Both the position numbers and the translations under genes were made by a program. From contig JAKLKA010000020.1 of assembly GCA_023150915.1 (NCBI GenBank), positions 1 to 64,000 of the forward strand: a stretch of 64,000 nucleotides of DNA. The letters are read 5' to 3'. This document shows positions 29,885 to 38,979 of this stretch, in pieces. The DNA is from Polyangiaceae bacterium. Lineage in GTDB: Bacteria; Myxococcota_A; Polyangia; Polyangiales; Polyangiaceae. Under the pieces are notes generated by a model. The model saw nothing but the letters and a program-made list of their open reading frames with translations. It was not told where the DNA came from and did not search any database. Positions within the stretch are counted from its first letter, which is position 1; each line of letters opens with the position of its first letter.

Positions 29885-31363
29885 GTGAGCAAGCTCGGGA
29901 GAGACATCGTGACGAACGTGGTGTTCGCCGCGGTCAACGCTGCTGGGATCTGGCTGCTGATGCGGCTGAGCACGGGTTGGCTTTCTCCCGTTGCACTGGC
30001 GCTCTTCCTGCTCGTGCGACGCTATAGCGCGAGCCTGGTTGGGGTGCTTGCCTTGGGCGCCCCGACGTTTCAGCTGCGGTACGTTGGCATGTACGCCAAC
30101 GACGACAAGCTGCGTCAACTCATCGATCTCGTGGTGATGCTCGGGTACGCGGTGACGAGCGTGCTCGTGCTGGCTGCGCTCGCGCTCGGTGGGGACACCA
30201 TCGCTGGAGCAGTGTTCCCGGCCAAAGACTACCCGTCGTGGGTGCCTTGGTACGTTGCGCTCCTCTCCGTCCAGCAGCTTTATCACTTCGTCGTAATCAA
30301 CAACCTCCTGCTGAGCCGACGGATGGTGCTGTACAACGTGTACAAGCTGTTGTGCGCCTCCGGGCTCTACATCGCGGCGCTTGCCCTTGAGCAGAAGTCC
30401 GTGCAGCGGGTGTTCGTCTGGTACCTGGCCGGCTCGATGGTCCTATTGGGCATCGGGCACTGGCACTTCACCCTGCCCGCGCTTCGGGGGCTGCGCAGGC
30501 TGCCTTTCGAGCGGACGAAGTGGCTCGTGCGGGAGGCGCTCCTGTACGGTCCGCCGCGCAGTGCCATCAACGTCATGGATAGCCTTCTCTTCGTCATCAC
30601 CCCCTGGCTGATTCGCGGGGATGTCGAGGATGTGGGCTACCTGCTCACGATGTTCGTCCTCGTTCAGGCCACCGGCCTCATCGTGCTGCCCGTCAACGAG
30701 CTGGCCATGGTGGTCGGAGCGAAGCAGCTCGGCGCCTCGGAGGTCGACAAGGTTCGCGCCAGCGCTCGGACGCTGCTCGAGGTCATGGTCGGCAGTTCCG
30801 CGATACTGGTCGCTTCGATCTACCCTTTCAAGGCCGTCCTGCTCCGAGTGTTCATCGCGAGTGACACCGTGCTCGCCGGTGTCGACCGCTTCGGCTTGCT
30901 CCTGAGCTGCATCGTGCCGTTGACCGTCTACAACGGACTCAAGGGTATCATTGAAGTGCGCTGGCGGTTTCCGAAGAACTTGGTGAACTTGGTCGTGTCG
31001 TCGGCGCTCGGAATCGGGGCCTTCTACACCGTTCGGTCGAGCCATGACAGTATCGCCTCGGTGACGACCGCGTGCATGGTCACCTTCTGGTCGCTCGGCG
31101 CGCTGACGGTGGTGTCGGCTTGGGAACTCCTCCGCGGAGCGTCTTGGAAGTCGCTCTTCGGCGCGGTCGGCCCCTCGAGTGCCGTCTTGGTGGCGGCCCT
31201 AGTCGCCGCGCCCAGGCTCGGACTCGCGGGTTGGCCGACGCTTCTGCAGCTGGTCATCGTCGGCGTGTTGGCGTTCGCGCTGGTCGTGACTTGGTGGTAC
31301 ATCGCGAAACCCGAGGTTCTGCGTCACGCACACCGACTCCTTCAGCCACGCCGCAGCGAGTAG
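29885..31363 (+). CDS. Polysaccharide flippase-like membrane protein (Wzx-like)
   Basis: Multi-pass hydrophobic protein with MATE/PST-like pattern (KLGRDIVTNVVFAAVNAAGIWLLMRLSTGWLSPVALALFLLVRRY; LLTMFVLVQATGLIVLPVNELAMVVGAKQLG). GTG start at 29885 is one option within ORF 29831-31363. Confidence 0.75.
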   Translation: MSKLGRDIVTNVVFAAVNAAGIWLLMRLSTGWLSPVALALFLLVRRYSASLVGVLALGAPTFQLRYVGMYANDDKLRQLIDLVVMLGYAVTSVLVLAALALGGDTIAGAVFPAKDYPSWVPWYVALLSVQQLYHFVVINNLLLSRRMVLYNVYKLLCASGLYIAALALEQKSVQRVFVWYLAGSMVLLGIGHWHFTLPALRGLRRLPFERTKWLVREALLYGPPRSAINVMDSLLFVITPWLIRGDVEDVGYLLTMFVLVQATGLIVLPVNELAMVVGAKQLGASEVDKVRASARTLLEVMVGSSAILVASIYPFKAVLLRVFIASDTVLAGVDRFGLLLSCIVPLTVYNGLKGIIEVRWRFPKNLVNLVVSSALGIGAFYTVRSSHDSIASVTTACMVTFWSLGALTVVSAWELLRGASWKSLFGAVGPSSAVLVAALVAAPRLGLAGWPTLLQLVIVGVLAFALVVTWWYIAKPEVLRHAHRLLQPRRSE

Positions 31364-31398
31364 ACTCGAGGAGCAACCCAGGAGCAAGGAAAGCGAGA

Positions 31399-32175
31399 AT
31401 GGAAGGCACCACGCCTCGTGACCCGCCCGGCGTCGAAGAGACGGCGTACGGGTTCAAAAAACGATTGGAGTTCGTGGCCGCCGCGTTAGCTCGGCGCTCG
31501 ACTCGCCGAACGAACCTGCACGTGCTCGACGTTGGGTGCGGCACTGGAAACCTCCTGGCCGCGCCGCTCGCTCGAATGGGCTACCAAGTAACGGGAATCG
31601 ATGTCCACGAGGAGTCCATCCGGTACGCGCGAGAGCAGCATCGCGACATCCCCACGCTGACGTTCGATCATCGCTCCATCGAGGACTACCCAGCGGAGTC
31701 CTTCGACGTGGTCATCTGCAGCGAGGTGCTCGAGCACGTCAACGACCCGAAGGCGTTCGTTTGCGAGCTCAAGCGGTTGCTTCGGCAGGGCGGCACATTG
31801 GTGGTGACCGTTCCCAACGGGTACGGCCCATTCGAGGTCCAGAGCTGGATCTGGCGGAACCTGGTGGAGTCGAACAGGGCCTACGCCGCGATGCGGCGCG
31901 TGCGCGCGCGGTTCCGTCGCAACACGTCCGGGGCGGCGTTCCTGAACGCCGACAGCGGGCACGTGAACTTCTTCACCCGAGGGGCTCTGGAGTCGCTGGT
32001 TGCGGATGCAGGCTTTCGGATCGAGGACTTTCGCGCGCGTACCATCGTGTGTGGAGTCCTGTTTGCTCCGCTGTTCGTGGTGCCCGGGACCACCTGGGCG
32101 AATGCCCGGTTCGCCGATCGGCTGCCGACCTGGACGGTGTCGGGTTGGATGCTCGTGGCCACCGTCACGCGCTGA
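31399..32175 (+). CDS. Class I SAM-dependent methyltransferase
   Basis: LHVLDVGCGTGNLLAAPLARMGYQVTGIDVHEESI...FDVVICSEVLEHVNDPKAFVCELKRLLRQGGTLVVTVPNGYG. Confidence 0.93.
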   Translation: MEGTTPRDPPGVEETAYGFKKRLEFVAAALARRSTRRTNLHVLDVGCGTGNLLAAPLARMGYQVTGIDVHEESIRYAREQHRDIPTLTFDHRSIEDYPAESFDVVICSEVLEHVNDPKAFVCELKRLLRQGGTLVVTVPNGYGPFEVQSWIWRNLVESNRAYAAMRRVRARFRRNTSGAAFLNADSGHVNFFTRGALESLVADAGFRIEDFRARTIVCGVLFAPLFVVPGTTWANARFADRLPTWTVSGWMLVATVTR

Positions 32176-32251
32176 GTGCGGTGGGGGTGGGTGAAGATCC
32201 CCCGCTTCCGTGGACACCCCCGAAGGCGCGAAGATGCGCAAGGAGTGTTCG

Positions 32252-32413
32252 ATGGTGAAGCGAGTATCAATGAGGCCCCGCAGGCACTTCACCGCGGAGT
32301 TCAAGGCGGAGGTCGTGCGCCTCTGCAAGGTCGGCGACAGGACGATCGCGCAAGTGGCAAGGGACCCGCCGACCTCGCATGACCGTGCGAGCTACAAAGT
32401 GGCTAAGCCGTAG
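32252..32413 (+). pseudogene. Remnant of IS3-family transposase OrfA (HTH_Tnp_1)
   Basis: MVKRVSMRPRRHFTAEFKAEVVRLCKVGDRTIAQVARD matches the OrfA N-terminus; homology ends abruptly after about 40 aa and no OrfB follows. Confidence 0.72.
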
Positions 32414-32506
32414 TTCAGTAAGACTTCGCAGTCCCCCGTCGTTACGTGAGCGTTCGGGTTCCGGAGACTCGGCGCACGGAAGAGAAGCGCTGAGCGGGCA
32501 CGTCAA

Positions 32507-34111
32507 TCAGGGGCACGGACCCGATGCGAGTGGGCAGTGCTCGAAGCCTGTGAGGCCGTACGGGACCGGACTCGGGATTTGCGCCGCGAGGGCGTCGGCT
32601 CGGCATTTCGAGAGTGATGGGTTGTTGAAGAACTGCACACCGCCTTTCGTGAGGTTTGGCGCGACGATCTTCGAGAGCGAAACGTTGCCGGACTTGCACA
32701 AGACTGGATTGCCAGCGGGGTCGCCGAACAGCAGACACGCGGATTTCAGGGCTGGGAGCTGCAGAGTCGCAATCGTTGAAGCATCCAGGTCAAAGACCGG
32801 GCTCCAACCTGGCTTTCCGGTCGAGTCCATTGCGCACGGGGTTGCTGTTCCGGCGGGACCAACGGACTGGAGCGCGGAAAGATCGAGGTTCGATACGCTG
32901 CGAATCTTCAGACCGTTCTTCGCAGTCACAACCGCCGGCGCAGAAAACGCGCCCGGCACATCAATGGAAACCGACGCACCGTTGCCGTCGAGCGAGCTCA
33001 GTACGGGAAAGGAGACGGATTGGCCAGAGCCGGTACCTTGAATCTGTACGCTTCCGCCGAGCGAGGTGAGCTTCGGAAAGCTCATCGAGGGCGCAGCGGT
33101 TACCAGCAGGAAATCCCCTGCAACGGAGGTGAGTGCGGGGAACGTGGTCGTGCTGTCGCCCTTGAACCAAAACGAAAACGGCCATTGCGGGTTGGTGCCG
33201 GTGGTGTTCTTCAGCGCAGGAAGGTCTACCTGGCCGCCAGTGTTTACGATGAGAGCCACCACGGTCGTCAGGTTGTGCGCCGTGACTTTCACGATCCCCA
33301 CGAGTACGAACTCTTGCGCGGAGAGTAGAGCGTTGGCGCTGACAGACCCGCACGTGGCGGGCGGGTTGCAAGACACAGAAAACTGACTGACCGTCGTCAA
33401 TTTGGGAGCGTCGATCTGCGAAGGCTTGCCCGAAATGAAGAAATCGCCGGTCGATTGAAGCGATGCAAGGTTCAAAGAGCCGTCGATTGATAGGCTCAAG
33501 CTATTGGCGACCGTTGTGAGCTTTTCGAGGTGAACGGTCTTGAGTGGCGCGCCGTTCACGGAGATTCCACCAGCCGACGTGAGCGCAGGGAGATCGAGCG
33601 TAACAAGGTCCGGCGCGTCTTGCTCATCGACTTCGGCGCCCACTGAGCATAGGGAAGGGAGTGAGATGCTGGAAAGCCCTGGAGCATTGATCTGCAGTGC
33701 GCCCGTGATTTGCCCGTAGGCGGCGATCGACTGAACGTCGAGAGCGTTGTGGATGACAAAGCTTCCTTGAAGCACCGGGCCGCCGCACGCGGTGCCACCC
33801 GTTCCGCCCGTCGCGCCGCCACCGGCGCTGCCTGCTTGCCCGCCGATTCCACCACTGCCTGCGGCTCCGCCGGCGCTGCCAGCGGCACCTCCACCGGATG
33901 CCCCACCCGCGCCACCACTCCCGCCCGCGTCACCCGTCCCACCGCTCCCAGCAATTCCGCCGCTGCCACCGGAACCGCCCGTGGCAGTGCCGCCGGTGCC
34001 GGTGGAATGCTGCGACCCCTTGCCGCGGTCTGCGCCCGAGGTTGAGCACCCCGCGACGTGAGCCGTGCCAACGACGAGGACTGCGACAACGGCTGGGCTG
34101 GACCGATTCAT
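32507..34111 (-). CDS. Secreted lipoprotein with Gly-rich linker and receptor-L-domain-like repeats
   Basis: VGTAHVAGCSTSG lipobox; long GTGGTATGGSGGSGG linker; repeated short units such as LVTLDLPALTSAGGISVNGAPLKTVHLEKLTTVANSLSLSIDGSLNLASLQSTG. Confidence 0.65.
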   Translation of the reverse strand: MNRSSPAVVAVLVVGTAHVAGCSTSGADRGKGSQHSTGTGGTATGGSGGSGGIAGSGGTGDAGGSGGAGGASGGGAAGSAGGAAGSGGIGGQAGSAGGGATGGTGGTACGGPVLQGSFVIHNALDVQSIAAYGQITGALQINAPGLSSISLPSLCSVGAEVDEQDAPDLVTLDLPALTSAGGISVNGAPLKTVHLEKLTTVANSLSLSIDGSLNLASLQSTGDFFISGKPSQIDAPKLTTVSQFSVSCNPPATCGSVSANALLSAQEFVLVGIVKVTAHNLTTVVALIVNTGGQVDLPALKNTTGTNPQWPFSFWFKGDSTTTFPALTSVAGDFLLVTAAPSMSFPKLTSLGGSVQIQGTGSGQSVSFPVLSSLDGNGASVSIDVPGAFSAPAVVTAKNGLKIRSVSNLDLSALQSVGPAGTATPCAMDSTGKPGWSPVFDLDASTIATLQLPALKSACLLFGDPAGNPVLCKSGNVSLSKIVAPNLTKGGVQFFNNPSLSKCRADALAAQIPSPVPYGLTGFEHCPLASGPCP

Positions 34112-34279
34112 CGCGACCCTTCTGCGGTGCGGAGAGCTTGGGAGAACTCGGAGGAATCATAGGGCGCGGGCGGGGTGCTGTCGAGCCACTCGGCGGTGTG
34201 ACTTCGGGGCGCGCCGGCGCTGCTTGTAGACAGCGGATGGCAGCTCCCGAAGCAGGCGGGATTGGCGAGGGCGGCCTGC

Positions 34280-35422
34280 CTAGAGATCTCGAAACAGCGC
34301 CGTGTAGGCGGTGACGAGCTTCTGCGCTTCGGCTTCCCAGTTGTAGCGCTCGAGCACCGCCGCCCGTCCGCGAGCGCCAAGGGTCTTGCGGCGCTCGGGG
34401 TCGGAGATGAGCGCCTCCAGGCTCGCGGCGATGGACTTGGGGTCCGATGGATCGATCAGAATCCCGCAGTCCGCCTCGGACACGATGCGGGACACTTCGA
34501 GTGAGAACCCGGGGACCACAACTGGTAGCTCCGCCAGCATGTAGTCGAAGAGCTTGTGAGGAAAAGCGTGGACGTGGTTCAGCCGCCCCGGCTGGAGCAA
34601 GAGCAGCCCGATGTCGCACTGAGCCATGCGCTGGTAGGCCTCGTGGAACGGAAGCCACTCGACGATCTGGAATCGATGGTCGAGGCCGGCGCGCTGCGCC
34701 GCCGCCTCAAACTCCTGTTGCCCCCCACTCGGGAAGCCGCCCAGGAGGAGCACGTCGAGGTTCTTCAGAGCGGGGGTCCGCAGGGCCTCAAGCAGTTGCG
34801 GCCATCCCCGCTCCCTCGACATCCCGCCCACGTGGACTGCGGTAAGGCGCTCCTTCTTGGCCTTGGGGACGGAAGTCGACTGCGCTGCTTCGACCGAGGT
34901 GAAGTTCTGAATCAAGACCTGGATGCTCTCGGACCCGGGGTAGTCCGGCGCGGCTGATTGCTTGGCGAGCACCAGCCGATCGGTGAAGGGCAGGAGCGCC
35001 CGAATCGTCGCGCGGACTCCGGCGGCGATCACCGGCTGGAGCGGCTTGGGGAACCGAGACTCGGCAAACTCTGCGGGGTAGATCTCGTGCACGTCGAAGA
35101 CGACCTTTGCACCGGTCGAAAGTTTCAGCGCGACGCCGACCAGCCACGAGTCGACTTCGTTGCAGTGATAGCAAGCCGCGTCCACGGAGCGCGCGAGGCG
35201 GAACAGGCGAGGCAGTTGCGCGAGGCGGTCGACCAAGCGCGCGGGTGGCGCGTAGGTCCGAAGCTCCACGCCACGGTCGATTGCCGCAGCGGGCTCTCCT
35301 GGCGCGAGGTGCGCCACGCGAAAGCCCGCTTTCGCCAGGGATACCGCCTCCTTGTCGAAAACCCGCTTGTCCTTCGGCGGGTGCTTGGACGAAAGGAAGC
35401 AGATGTCTACTGGGCCGGGCAT
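34280..35422 (-). CDS. Glycosyltransferase family 4 protein
   Basis: ICFLSSKHPPKDKRVFDKEAVSLAKAGFRVAHL; VVFDVHEIYPAEF; FPHKLFDYMLAELPVVVPGFSLEVSRIVSEADCGILIDPSDPKSIAASLEAL. Confidence 0.9.
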   Translation of the reverse strand: MPGPVDICFLSSKHPPKDKRVFDKEAVSLAKAGFRVAHLAPGEPAAAIDRGVELRTYAPPARLVDRLAQLPRLFRLARSVDAACYHCNEVDSWLVGVALKLSTGAKVVFDVHEIYPAEFAESRFPKPLQPVIAAGVRATIRALLPFTDRLVLAKQSAAPDYPGSESIQVLIQNFTSVEAAQSTSVPKAKKERLTAVHVGGMSRERGWPQLLEALRTPALKNLDVLLLGGFPSGGQQEFEAAAQRAGLDHRFQIVEWLPFHEAYQRMAQCDIGLLLLQPGRLNHVHAFPHKLFDYMLAELPVVVPGFSLEVSRIVSEADCGILIDPSDPKSIAASLEALISDPERRKTLGARGRAAVLERYNWEAEAQKLVTAYTALFRDL

Positions 35423-35634
35423 GATCGGCGCAGGAGCATAGCGCAGTCCCGCGCTCAGTGGCACTTGCGGTGCCGCGGGAGCCCCCCGGACCGCGGACCG
35501 GGCCTCGAAGTGTGGTGCACCGCGGCGACGGATCGTTCATCCACGCGAAGCGCTAGCGACAGGCGCGCGCATGCCGCGCCTCCCGCTGGCGGAGGCGAGG
35601 GCAATAGACCGACGCGTGCTATCCTTCGTCGGTC

Positions 35635-38600
35635 ATGTCCTCGGCACCGATGGGGCTGGCAGCTGGAAGGGCCGCGGTAGGGGTACTGGTCCTTCTTGCG
35701 GGCCAAGCATCCGCAGATTGGCCCTCTGCGAGGCGCGATGCACAGCGCACGGCGTTGGCCTCCGGGCAGTCCAACCTGACGTCGCCGGTTTCCTACTGGC
35801 GCTACTACCTCGGCGGCGCGGTAGGGGTGACTGGTGCGATAGGCCTCGACGTAACCGGCGACCAGTCCGCAGAGGTCATCTTCGCGACGGGCGGCAAGCT
35901 GTCCGCGCGAGGACTGGCTGGTGCCACCATCTGGCAGACGCCGACGCGAGGGTTCCAGGGGATAGTCGGCACGGCCGACCTGGACGGCGACGGGAAAGTG
36001 GAACTGCTGACGCGCACCACCAGCCAAATCGTTGTAGTGGACTCATCCAACGGCGCGCTCGTGTGGGTCGAGCCTGCGACCGACTTGGGTACCCTGAGTG
36101 GTGTGCGGGTGGGGGACCTCGATGGAGACGGCAAGCTCGAGGTGCTGACCCAAGAGTGCGGCTGTTGCGCGGTCAACAACGGCGCGAGCGGATTCGTCTA
36201 CTCCTTTGCCAATGGCCTCTCCGCTCCGAAGAAGCTCTACACGTTGCCCTCCATCGTGTGTGGCAACTCGAACTCCACCACTCTGTTTACAGCATCAAGC
36301 GGCGCGGTGCGGCTGCTGTACGCTTCCCCGGGTGCGCTCGACGTACTCGACGTCGCGGCCGGCAAGAGCCTGGCGACTGCCTCAGGCCTCCCAGCACCGA
36401 CGCATTTGAGCCGCTGCGTTCCTGAGGACGTCGACGGCACGGCTGGCGAAGAGTTGCTGTGCGTGCTGTCCACCGCGGACTACTCGGCAGGCACTGGCCA
36501 CAAGGCCATGCTGGTGCGGTTCGACGAGTCGGTCCCGAAGGTGGAGGTAGGCTGGTCCGTGGACATCGGGAAGCTCGACGCGCGAGTCACGGTCGGATCG
36601 AATCCAGTCGTAGACTTGGACGCCGACGGTCTGTTCGAGCTGGTGGTGAGCGGCGAAGCCGCCGATGGCTTGCCACTCACCTACGTCATCGACGCAAAGA
36701 GCGGCCAAACGCTTTCCACCCTTGCTGGGGAGCGGGTAGTGGGCTCGGAGAGGGTCGGGCCCGGTTCCGCGTTCGATGTGCTGACGACATCGAACAACTC
36801 CCTCTCCGGGTACTCGTTCAGCCGCACGCCGACGCCGAAGCTCGCGCCGCGCTGGACGTTGCTGGGTAGGCGGAGCTTGTCGCAGTTCGACTACGACCTG
36901 GCGCGTCGCTCAAGCATTGCGGAGAGGTTGGTCACGGCGGACCTTGACGGCGATTCGCATGCGGAGCTGGCCACTTCAAACCTCGACCAGACCGAGCTCG
37001 CCGTCTACCGGGTAAGCGGCCCGCAGCCCGTCAAGGTGGCTTCGCATGTGACAGTCGGTGGCGCTGCGCTGCTGAGAGCGTGGAGCATGCCGCCGCTGGA
37101 TAAGCCGTACTCCCAGCTCGCGGTCGCCCGATCGGATGGGAGGTTCACGGCCCTGGATGCCGCGCTGGTTCCGACCGGCAAGGAGATGGAGTTCGGCGGG
37201 TACTACGCGAGCGGTGGTTGGCGCCAGCTCGAACTCGTCCCCGTCGCCGCGAAGCTGGAGAACGATCCGGCCCAGTCCATCGTCGTGCCCGACAGCCGTG
37301 GCGCGACTGTCCGGCTCGACACCAAGGACGCCGGGCTGGCGGACAAGCCGGCACCAGCGTGGTCCAAGTCGAACACGCTAGCTCCAGTCATCGCTTCGAC
37401 AGATCAGGGGCCGATCATCGCGTGCCGCGCCTTGGTCGAGCCCGTGACGGATCCCCCCAACCACGAAATCAGGGCGCTCAGCCCAGCTGGCTCGATTCTC
37501 TGGAGCACAGGCGTTGAGCGCTCTCCCTTGAACGATATCGTTGCAGCGAAGATCGACGTGGACGACGTGCCCGACTTCGTCGTGCAGTGGGGAGCGCCCG
37601 CAGACACGGTTCTGCACACCCGAGCGCTGTCGGGGAAAGACGGAGCCACTCTTTGGAATGGACCTGACCTCAACCCGGGACCGACCCGTCTCCCCGCCGG
37701 GCTCGCAGCCGTGGACTGGGACGGAAACGGCCGCGACGACGTGGTGCTCCAACACTACGTGACGCAAGTGCTCGGCGGGACAGATGGCAAGGTCTTGGCG
37801 ACCGGCGGTCCCAGCGCCGCCTACTTCATGCCGCTCCTTGTCGACCTCACCGGGGACGGTATGAAGGACGTCATCTACCAGGGCGGCTTCCTGGAGAGCC
37901 AGGCCTGGGGTCACGACTTGAGCACCACGCTCTGGGGCACGGATCCGGGAGACCGACCCTTCCCGTACGGCGCGATCGCGATTTGTCCGGGTGGAGCCAC
38001 GGTGCTCTCCGAAGCGGCGGCCGCAGTTGCAGGTCAGCTCCGCATCACCGTTGCGTCTGGCGTATCTGCTGGCACGTCGAAGACGGCATTTCTCGCGGGC
38101 GGCCAGCTCTTCGCGTCTGGCGCCGCGGCCGCTTCCGGCGCGCCGTTCGTGGGCGCCCTCGGTTCGAGCGTCGTACACCAGAACCTGACAGGTGCCGGAC
38201 ACCCCAGCGCAGTAGTGGGCTCGACCGACGGCTGGCTCTACGTCGTCGACGTGTGCGCGGGTAAGCTCGACTACGCCATCGACTTCGGTTGGCCCGTCGG
38301 CGCTGCGGTGCTGGCGGACACGGACGGTGACGGCAACGACGACATCGTCGTCTCGGTGGCGGACGGGTACCTCTACGACCTGCGCCAGCCACCCATCAAC
38401 GGACCGGCATTTGTCTGGGATACCGACCCGGCTCATGGAATCAGCAACGCCGACGTGGACGACGTCGAGACCGTGACAATGCTATCGGGCAAATGGGGGC
38501 CTGTGGCCGGCGCCACCGGGTACCGGGTTGCTGTGGTCGATCAAGGCACGGGCAACAGAATCTCGGAGTGGACGGACGTCGGGACGGTGACCGAGGCGAC

Positions 38601-38979
38601 GGTGCCCGGGCTCCCGCTCGCCGATGGCGAGAGCTATCAACTCGCAGTTCGCGCGATGAAGGGACAACAGAAGTCGCCGGACGTCTTGTCCGACGGAGTC
38701 GTGGTGCACTTCCCAGGCTCCAATGACGCTGGTGTGGACGCGGGCCCCGAAGGAGGAACGGACGCCGGTCCGGACGCGAGCCAGGACGCAGGGCAGGACG
38801 CAGGCGGGGATGCCGGTCCCCCCGACGGGAACGGGACCGACGACATCTTGAGCGGCCGCGCTTGCACTTGCGAGGTGATCGGTCGCTCGCCCGGAGCGGG
38901 TTGGAGCAGGGGTGGGCTGGCGCTTGTGCTGGCGGCTGCCATTGGCTGGCTGCGGAGGCCGCGAGCGACTCGGCGCTAA
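35635..38979 (+). CDS. Large FG-GAP/VCBS-type secreted protein with fibronectin-like domain and MYXO-CTERM-like tail
   Basis: Repeats VGTADLDGDGKVELLT, VGDLDGDGKLEVLT, LADTDGDGNDDIVVS; Asp/Gly/Ala-rich DAGVDAGPEGGTDAGPDASQDAG linker; C-term ACTCEVIGRSPGAGWSRGGLALVLAAAIGWLRRPRATRR. Confidence 0.8.
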   Translation: MSSAPMGLAAGRAAVGVLVLLAGQASADWPSARRDAQRTALASGQSNLTSPVSYWRYYLGGAVGVTGAIGLDVTGDQSAEVIFATGGKLSARGLAGATIWQTPTRGFQGIVGTADLDGDGKVELLTRTTSQIVVVDSSNGALVWVEPATDLGTLSGVRVGDLDGDGKLEVLTQECGCCAVNNGASGFVYSFANGLSAPKKLYTLPSIVCGNSNSTTLFTASSGAVRLLYASPGALDVLDVAAGKSLATASGLPAPTHLSRCVPEDVDGTAGEELLCVLSTADYSAGTGHKAMLVRFDESVPKVEVGWSVDIGKLDARVTVGSNPVVDLDADGLFELVVSGEAADGLPLTYVIDAKSGQTLSTLAGERVVGSERVGPGSAFDVLTTSNNSLSGYSFSRTPTPKLAPRWTLLGRRSLSQFDYDLARRSSIAERLVTADLDGDSHAELATSNLDQTELAVYRVSGPQPVKVASHVTVGGAALLRAWSMPPLDKPYSQLAVARSDGRFTALDAALVPTGKEMEFGGYYASGGWRQLELVPVAAKLENDPAQSIVVPDSRGATVRLDTKDAGLADKPAPAWSKSNTLAPVIASTDQGPIIACRALVEPVTDPPNHEIRALSPAGSILWSTGVERSPLNDIVAAKIDVDDVPDFVVQWGAPADTVLHTRALSGKDGATLWNGPDLNPGPTRLPAGLAAVDWDGNGRDDVVLQHYVTQVLGGTDGKVLATGGPSAAYFMPLLVDLTGDGMKDVIYQGGFLESQAWGHDLSTTLWGTDPGDRPFPYGAIAICPGGATVLSEAAAAVAGQLRITVASGVSAGTSKTAFLAGGQLFASGAAAASGAPFVGALGSSVVHQNLTGAGHPSAVVGSTDGWLYVVDVCAGKLDYAIDFGWPVGAAVLADTDGDGNDDIVVSVADGYLYDLRQPPINGPAFVWDTDPAHGISNADVDDVETVTMLSGKWGPVAGATGYRVAVVDQGTGNRISEWTDVGTVTEATVPGLPLADGESYQLAVRAMKGQQKSPDVLSDGVVVHFPGSNDAGVDAGPEGGTDAGPDASQDAGQDAGGDAGPPDGNGTDDILSGRACTCEVIGRSPGAGWSRGGLALVLAAAIGWLRRPRATRR

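Noticed and set aside
31072-32175. Methyltransferase starting at 31072
   Set aside because: The first 109 codons overlap the Wzx-like gene out of frame; recognisable sequence starts at Met 31399.
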